Origin: Schlegelella_A sp038234975
GTDB lineage: Bacteria > Pseudomonadota > Gammaproteobacteria > Burkholderiales > Burkholderiaceae_C
Direction of reading: 5' to 3'
NCBI GenBank assembly: GCA_038234975.1
Contig: JBBSUK010000074.1
Span: forward strand, 1-18,327
DNA: 18,327 nucleotides
This document shows, piece by piece, positions 14,475 to 18,327 of this stretch (position 1 is its first letter; the number at the start of each line of letters is the position of its first letter). The position numbers and the translations under genes were made by a program. The notes under the pieces are model-generated. The model did no database searches, was not told the origin of the DNA, and worked only from the letters and a program-made list of their open reading frames with translations.

Positions 14475-15173
14475 ATGTCGAAGCCGTCCGTCCTGCGCTT
14501 CGCGATCGCGTCGATCGGGATCGCGATCGGCTCGTGGAGCGTCGCCGCATCGGCCGCGGCACCTCCCGCCGACCCGACCTCGACCATCTACCTGCAGCGC
14601 GGCACCGACGGCCGGCTCGTCCTCACCGACCGACCCTCGCCGCTCGTCATCACCGAGCGCAGTTGGCTGGTCGAACGCGAGGATCCGGTCGCCGCGCGGC
14701 AGCGGGCCGCCGACATGCGGCGCGAAGCTGCGGCGGTGAGCGAGCGCGTGCAGCGTTCGATCGACCAGGACGAGCGGCAGCGCGCCGAGGCCGATGCACG
14801 TGCCCGCGAGCGCGCCGATCGCCGCGAGCGCGACACCGCGATCGCCGAAGCCGAGACGCCGCTCGTCGTCGCGCCGCTCGACGTGTTCGGCCGCGCCTGG
14901 CCGGTTCCCTACGCCGTTCCTCGCGCTCGTGGCTATGGGGCCGGCCAGCCGGGCTACGTTGCGCCCCGGCCCGGCGCCGACCGCGCCAGGGATCGCACCA
15001 GGGACCGCACCAGGGATCGCACCGGGGATCGCACCGGGGATCGCACCAACGACCGACGGCGCGACCGAGCCGACGGACGCGATCCAGACGACCCGCAACG
15101 ACCGCCACGCGCCTGGCGGCGGGCGCCTGCCAGTCCGCTCGACGATCCCGGGTCGACGCCCGCGCGCCGCTGA
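14475..15173 (+). CDS. Exported DUF4124-like protein with RDRT repeat tail
   Basis: A 232-residue protein beginning with a Sec-type signal peptide (MSKPSVLRFAIASIG... with a likely cut after ASAAA near residue 29). It is followed by TIYLQRGTDGRLVLTDRPSP, which matches the short DUF4124 pattern of periplasmic proteins (an aromatic residue, DG, then TDRP). Residues of about 70-125 are a charged helical, coiled-coil-like stretch rich in arginine, glutamate and alanine. Then comes a glycine/tyrosine/proline segment and a highly charged tail of (R/G)DRT units encoded by the 12-bp repeats at 14988-15047. Function is unknown; DUF4124 proteins are common and mostly uncharacterised in proteobacteria. 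It is divergent from the dehydrogenase, and the diguanylate cyclase gene follows 157 bases downstream. Confidence 0.75.
   Translation: MSKPSVLRFAIASIGIAIGSWSVAASAAAPPADPTSTIYLQRGTDGRLVLTDRPSPLVITERSWLVEREDPVAARQRAADMRREAAAVSERVQRSIDQDERQRAEADARARERADRRERDTAIAEAETPLVVAPLDVFGRAWPVPYAVPRARGYGAGQPGYVAPRPGADRARDRTRDRTRDRTGDRTGDRTNDRRRDRADGRDPDDPQRPPRAWRRAPASPLDDPGSTPARR
14988..15047 (+). repeat. Five tandem 12-bp units inside the DUF4124-like gene
   Basis: Units of consensus RGGGATCGCACC begin at 14988, 15000, 15012, 15024 and 15036. They differ only at the first base (A or G) and at one T/C, and a degenerate unit follows. Since 12 is a multiple of 3, copy changes add or remove RDRT or GDRT tetrapeptides without breaking the frame. 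The near identity suggests recent slippage. Confidence 0.85.
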
Positions 15174-15330
15174 GCGGCCCGGCGCAGGACCCGATCGCGC
15201 CAAATGCGCCGCATCCGGGGCGCTCGTCGACCGACCGGAACCACGGCCGCCGGGGCACGATTGCAGACCTCGCCGAACGGCTCGACCGAGACCCCGTGAA
15301 CCTGCGCAAGCCGCCGACGACCTGCCGACC

Positions 15331-17328
15331 GTGACCGCACCCAAGCCCTCCCGCGTGCCGCGCCTCGGCCTGCGCGCCCGCATCCTGCTGCTGGTGCTGC
15401 TGATCGGCAGCGTCTTCGCCGTCTTCTTCTTCGTCGGCAGCACGCGCCAGGCCGATCGCGACCGCGATCAGGCGCGCGAGCGACTGCGCCTCGCCGCCGC
15501 GCTCGCCGGGGCCCGCCTCGACGACCACGTGGGAGACATCCACCAGTTCCTGAAGACGCTCGCCGAGACGCTCCCCGACGACCTGTCGGACCGGGAACGC
15601 AACGACCAGACGCTGCGGCGCCTGGCGCCCAAGCTGCCGGCGAACACGCTCGGCATCAGCCTGTGGTCGCCCACCGGAGACGACATCGGTTCCTCGGGGC
15701 GTGCCGCGGCGGCTTCGCGCCCGGGCGTGGCCGACCTCGTCTTCTTCACCGATGCCCTGCGCTCGCCCGACATCGCCGTTCAGGCGCCGCTGCGCCTGGC
15801 CCGGGGCGACGAGTGGGTCGGCATGTTCGCGGCCCGGATCGTGCGCGACGGCAAGGCCGTCGCCGTCGTCTCGCTGGCGACACGGCTCGAAACCCTGTCC
15901 CGAGTCCTCGATCCAGACGACAGGCTGCCGCAAGGCGCTGTCATCGCCGTCGCCGACGCCGGCGCGACCGTCGTCGCGCGCTCGATCGACCCGCAGCGCT
16001 GGATCGGCCAGCCGGCGCCGATCGACCGGCGCACGGTACAGGCACGGCTGGCCCTCGGCAGCGGCGACGCGGTGTCGAACGGGCTCGACGGCACCACGCG
16101 CCTGTACGGCTTCGCCCGGTCCCGCCAGCTGCCCTGGCTGATCCACGTCGGCCTGCCGAGCGACGTCGCGCTCGCCGCCGCATACGCCAATCGGCGCGAG
16201 GGCCTGCTGCTCGGCGGCGCGACGCTGCTCATCGTCGCCCTGCTGGCGATCTGGATGGCGCACCGCATCGCGCAGCCGCTGCGCCAGCTGAGCGCCGACG
16301 CGCAGCGCATCGCCGGCGGCAGGCTCGAGCACCGCAGCACCGTTCGCTCCGGCGGCGAGGTCGGGCTGCTGGCCGCCACCCTCAACGACATGGCCCGGGC
16401 CCTGCAGGATCGCATCGTCGCGGTGCGGCGCGAGGAGGAACGGCTGACGCTCGCCCTCGAGGGCTCCGACCAGGCGCTGTTCGACTGGGACATTCCCGGT
16501 GGCCGCATCCACTACAGCGCACGAGCCTCGGCGCTGCGCGGCGGCCCCGAGGTCAAGGCCGACGTGACGCCGGCGGCGATGCGCGAGCTCGTCCATGCCG
16601 ACGACGTCCCCGGCATGCTCGCGGCGCTGCGCGAGACCTTGCGCGGGACGGTGCCGCTCTACGAGGCGGAGTTTCGCGTCCTGCACCGCGACGGCAACTG
16701 GATCTGGCTGCGCAGCCGCGGCCGCGTCGTCGAGCGCGATGCGAACGGGCGGGCACTGCGCCTCGTCGGCACCGACGCGGACATCTCGCGACGCAAGGCC
16801 GTCGAGGCCGAGCTGCGCCAGCGCGCCGAGCGCGACGTGCTCACCGGCCTGCCCAACCGCGCCCTCTTCTTCGACCGCCTCGACGGTGCCGTGGCACGGG
16901 CGCGGCGCAGCGGCAAGCCGATGGCGCTGCTCTACCTCGACGTCGACCGCTTCAAGTCGATCAACGACCTGCACGGCCACGCCGCCGGCGACACGCTGCT
17001 GCAGACCGCCGCCGAGCGGCTCGTCGCTGCCGTGCGCGGCACCGACACGGTGGCCCGGCTCTCAGGCGACGAGTTCACGGTGATCCTCGAGAACCTCGTC
17101 GACCGGCTCGACGCAGCAGCGGTGGCCGAGAAGCTGGTCGAGGCGATGCGCGCGCCGGTGGTGGTGGGCACCGGCACGGTGTCGGTGTCGACGAGCGTCG
17201 GCATCGCCGTCCTCGAACCGGGCGACGCCGACGGCGCCGCCCTGCTGCGCCGCGCCGACGACGCGCTCTACGACGCCAAGCGCAACGGCCGCGACCGCTA
17301 CGCCGTCAGCCGCGAGGTGGCCGGCTAG
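15331..17328 (+). CDS. Membrane-bound diguanylate cyclase: sensor, HAMP, PAS, GGDEF
   Basis: A 665-residue inner-membrane receptor that makes cyclic di-GMP from GTP. TM1 is at about 18-36, a periplasmic Cache-like sensor at 37-288, TM2 at 291-309, HAMP at about 310-362, a PAS_3-type domain at 371-490 (FDWDIPGG; FRVLHRDGNWIWLRSRGRVV) and GGDEF at 495-660. The GGDEF domain has RDVLTGLPNRALF at its start, DVDRFKSIND, the active-site motif as S578-G-D-E-F (serine in place of the first glycine, common in active enzymes) and an intact product-inhibition I-site R569-G-T-D572 five residues before it. No EAL domain follows. The start is GTG 15331, the first start in frame after the preceding gene; the longer open frame overlapping that gene is rejected. 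The preceding 157 bases show no clear promoter or ribosome site. Confidence 0.9.
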   Translation: MTAPKPSRVPRLGLRARILLLVLLIGSVFAVFFFVGSTRQADRDRDQARERLRLAAALAGARLDDHVGDIHQFLKTLAETLPDDLSDRERNDQTLRRLAPKLPANTLGISLWSPTGDDIGSSGRAAAASRPGVADLVFFTDALRSPDIAVQAPLRLARGDEWVGMFAARIVRDGKAVAVVSLATRLETLSRVLDPDDRLPQGAVIAVADAGATVVARSIDPQRWIGQPAPIDRRTVQARLALGSGDAVSNGLDGTTRLYGFARSRQLPWLIHVGLPSDVALAAAYANRREGLLLGGATLLIVALLAIWMAHRIAQPLRQLSADAQRIAGGRLEHRSTVRSGGEVGLLAATLNDMARALQDRIVAVRREEERLTLALEGSDQALFDWDIPGGRIHYSARASALRGGPEVKADVTPAAMRELVHADDVPGMLAALRETLRGTVPLYEAEFRVLHRDGNWIWLRSRGRVVERDANGRALRLVGTDADISRRKAVEAELRQRAERDVLTGLPNRALFFDRLDGAVARARRSGKPMALLYLDVDRFKSINDLHGHAAGDTLLQTAAERLVAAVRGTDTVARLSGDEFTVILENLVDRLDAAAVAEKLVEAMRAPVVVGTGTVSVSTSVGIAVLEPGDADGAALLRRADDALYDAKRNGRDRYAVSREVAG

Positions 17329-17331
17329 CGC

Positions 17332-17766
17332 TCAGCCGCCGCTCGGCGCGTCGCCGGCGTTGACCATCCACGGCGTTCCGAACTTGTCGACGCACATGCC
17401 GAAGCCATCGGCCCAGAACGTCTTGGCGTAGGCCATCTGAACCTTGCCACCCGCCGACAGGGCCTCGAAGACCTTTCGGCCCTCGTCGGCGGTCTCGTAG
17501 GCGAGCGACACCGTCATGCCCTTCATCGGCTCGAACGGCATCCCCGCCGGCATGTCGGAGGCCATGATGCGGTCGCCGTCGAGCGTCATCGACGCGTGCA
17601 TCACGCGCTTGGCGGCGTCGCCCGTCGGCTTCGGCTGGCCCGGCATCGGCGGCACTTCGCCGTAGGTCGTCATCATCTCGACCTTGCCGCCGAGGGTCTT
17701 CTCGTAGAAGGTCATCGCCTCGGCGCAGGTGCCGTCGAAGCTGAGGTAGGGCTCGAACTGGGCCAT
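17332..17766 (-). CDS. PhnB/YjdN-like VOC-family protein
   Basis: A 144-residue cytoplasmic protein of the vicinal-oxygen-chelate superfamily, PhnB-like branch. The opening FEPYLSFDGTCAEAMTFYEKTLGGKV (two stretches, first about 25 residues) and the closing GFGMCVDKFGTPWMVN are typical, and the beta-alpha-beta-beta-beta halves match the family length. Members include proteins of unknown function annotated as glyoxalase-like or 3-demethylubiquinone methyltransferase-like; no enzyme activity can be assigned. A GGAG lies upstream of ATG 17766. It follows the peroxiredoxin gene by 27 bases and is likely cotranscribed with it. Its stop is 3 bases from the diguanylate cyclase stop on the opposite strand. 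Confidence 0.85.
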   Translation of the reverse strand: MAQFEPYLSFDGTCAEAMTFYEKTLGGKVEMMTTYGEVPPMPGQPKPTGDAAKRVMHASMTLDGDRIMASDMPAGMPFEPMKGMTVSLAYETADEGRKVFEALSAGGKVQMAYAKTFWADGFGMCVDKFGTPWMVNAGDAPSGG

Positions 17767-17793
17767 GGTGGGTCTCCGGTCGGTGGGACGGGT

Positions 17794-18327
17794 TCAGGTG
17801 GGCTGCTTCACGGTCCTCAGGTAAGGCTTGTGGGTCTTGAAGCCGGCCGGGTACTTCTTCTTCGCGTCCTCGTCCGAGACCGACGGAACGATGATGACGT
17901 CGTCGCCGTGCTTCCAGTTCACCGGCGTCGCGACCTGGTGCTTCGCCGTGAGCTGCATCGAGTCGAGCACGCGCAGGATCTCGTCGAAGTTGCGCCCGGT
18001 CGTCATCGGGTAGGTGAGCATCAGCTTGATCTTCTTGTCGGGGCTGATCACGAAGACGGAGCGCACCGTCTGGTTGTTCGCCGCGGTGCGGCCATCGGAG
18101 CCGACCTCGTCGGCCGGCAGCATGTGGTAGAGCTTGGCCACCTTCAGGTCGTGGTCGGCGATCATGGGGTACTTGACCTCCGAGCCTTGTGTCTCGTGGA
18201 TGTCCTTGGCCCAGGCGCTGTGCCGGTCGACCGGATCGGCCGACAGGCCGATCAGCTTGGCGTTGCGCTTCGTGAAGTCGGGCTCGATCCTGGCCATGTA
18301 GCCGAGCTCGGTGGTGCACACCGGAGT
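17794..18327 (-). CDS. 1-Cys peroxiredoxin (Prx6-like), N-terminus cut by window edge
   Basis: Partial gene; 177 codons are in the window and about 35-45 N-terminal residues should lie beyond the right edge. The visible chain begins TPVCTTELG, the peroxidatic-cysteine motif (TP-x-C) of peroxiredoxins, so the GTG at 18321 is an internal valine codon, not a start. It continues with GLSADPVDRHSAW, a conserved arginine in TVRSVFVISPDKKIKL, TTGRNFDEILRVLDSMQL and ATPVNWKHGDDVIIVPSV, all of the Prx6/1-Cys type with its C-terminal dimer extension. The only cysteine in the visible part is the peroxidatic one, in line with a 1-Cys mechanism. It reduces hydrogen peroxide and organic peroxides. The VOC protein follows 27 bases downstream. 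Confidence 0.93.
   Translation of the reverse strand, partial: TPVCTTELGYMARIEPDFTKRNAKLIGLSADPVDRHSAWAKDIHETQGSEVKYPMIADHDLKVAKLYHMLPADEVGSDGRTAANNQTVRSVFVISPDKKIKLMLTYPMTTGRNFDEILRVLDSMQLTAKHQVATPVNWKHGDDVIIVPSVSDEDAKKKYPAGFKTHKPYLRTVKQPT

Noticed and set aside
10966..14562. A single 1198-codon leftward frame
   Set aside because: Only the last 323 codons form a recognisable enzyme; upstream it overlaps two better genes in other frames and is extremely arginine-rich.
12243..15173. Rightward open frame of 976 codons
   Set aside because: Only its last part (from ATG 14475) is a credible protein with a signal peptide; the rest is antisense to the dehydrogenase and the membrane-protein gene and has shadow composition.
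14794..15330. N-terminal extension of the diguanylate cyclase
   Set aside because: It would overlap the DUF4124-like gene for 380 bases, is low-complexity (the APGI repeats are the same 12-bp units in another frame) and would bury TM1 inside the chain; GTG 15331 is preferred.

Overview
The window is 18.3 kb of very GC-rich, gene-dense DNA with compact, overlapping operons and no RNA genes, CRISPR arrays or insertion sequences that I can see. Gene content (a TRAP transporter beside an oxoprolinase-type amidohydrolase and an Asp/Glu-racemase-family protein, a 3-hydroxybutyrate oligomer hydrolase lipoprotein, a 1-Cys peroxiredoxin next to a PhnB-like VOC protein, a GGDEF receptor and a DUF4124-like protein) suggests a betaproteobacterium, most likely Burkholderiales. 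That placement is inference from gene content and base composition only. No gap between genes exceeds 160 bases.

Layout. (1) 1-2254, minus strand: a tightly overlapping operon of a winged-helix (MarR-like) regulator, an Asp/Glu/hydantoin-racemase-family protein and the N-terminal part of a 5-oxoprolinase/hydantoinase that runs off the left edge. (2) 2255-2401: a divergent control region with two overlapping candidate promoters, two small palindromes and a 14-codon upstream ORF. (3) 2402-5283, plus strand: TRAP transporter dctP-dctQ-dctM, with a 17-bp tandem duplication exactly at the dctQ/dctM junction. (4) 5331-8687, plus: a receiver-domain response regulator, then a stand-alone GspE/PilB-type ATPase with four MshEN-like 30-residue repeats. 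(5) 8694-10895, minus: a 3-hydroxybutyrate oligomer hydrolase lipoprotein. (6) 10966-14399, minus: a Ldh_2-family NAD(P) dehydrogenase, an unrecognised single-pass membrane protein and a succinylglutamate desuccinylase/aspartoacylase-family protein. (7) 14475-17328, plus: a DUF4124-like exported protein with an in-frame 12-bp tandem repeat, then a membrane-bound sensor-HAMP-PAS-GGDEF diguanylate cyclase with an intact I-site. (8) 17332-18327, minus: a PhnB-like VOC protein and a 1-Cys peroxiredoxin cut by the right edge.

How the parts may work together. Blocks 1-3 look like one divergent, regulator-controlled uptake and catabolism locus. The TRAP transporter would import a small carboxylate (5-oxoproline, a hydantoin derivative or a related cyclic amide are candidates), and the racemase-family and oxoprolinase proteins would process it. 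Block 4 couples a phosphorylatable receiver protein to a secretion/pilus-type ATPase that probably reads cyclic di-GMP. The GGDEF enzyme of block 7 makes that nucleotide, although a direct link is only a hypothesis. The least explained pieces are the duplicated MshEN array with its unrecognised N-terminal domain, the leader ORF before dctP, the duplicated dctM start, and the unrecognised protein between the dehydrogenase and the deacylase.
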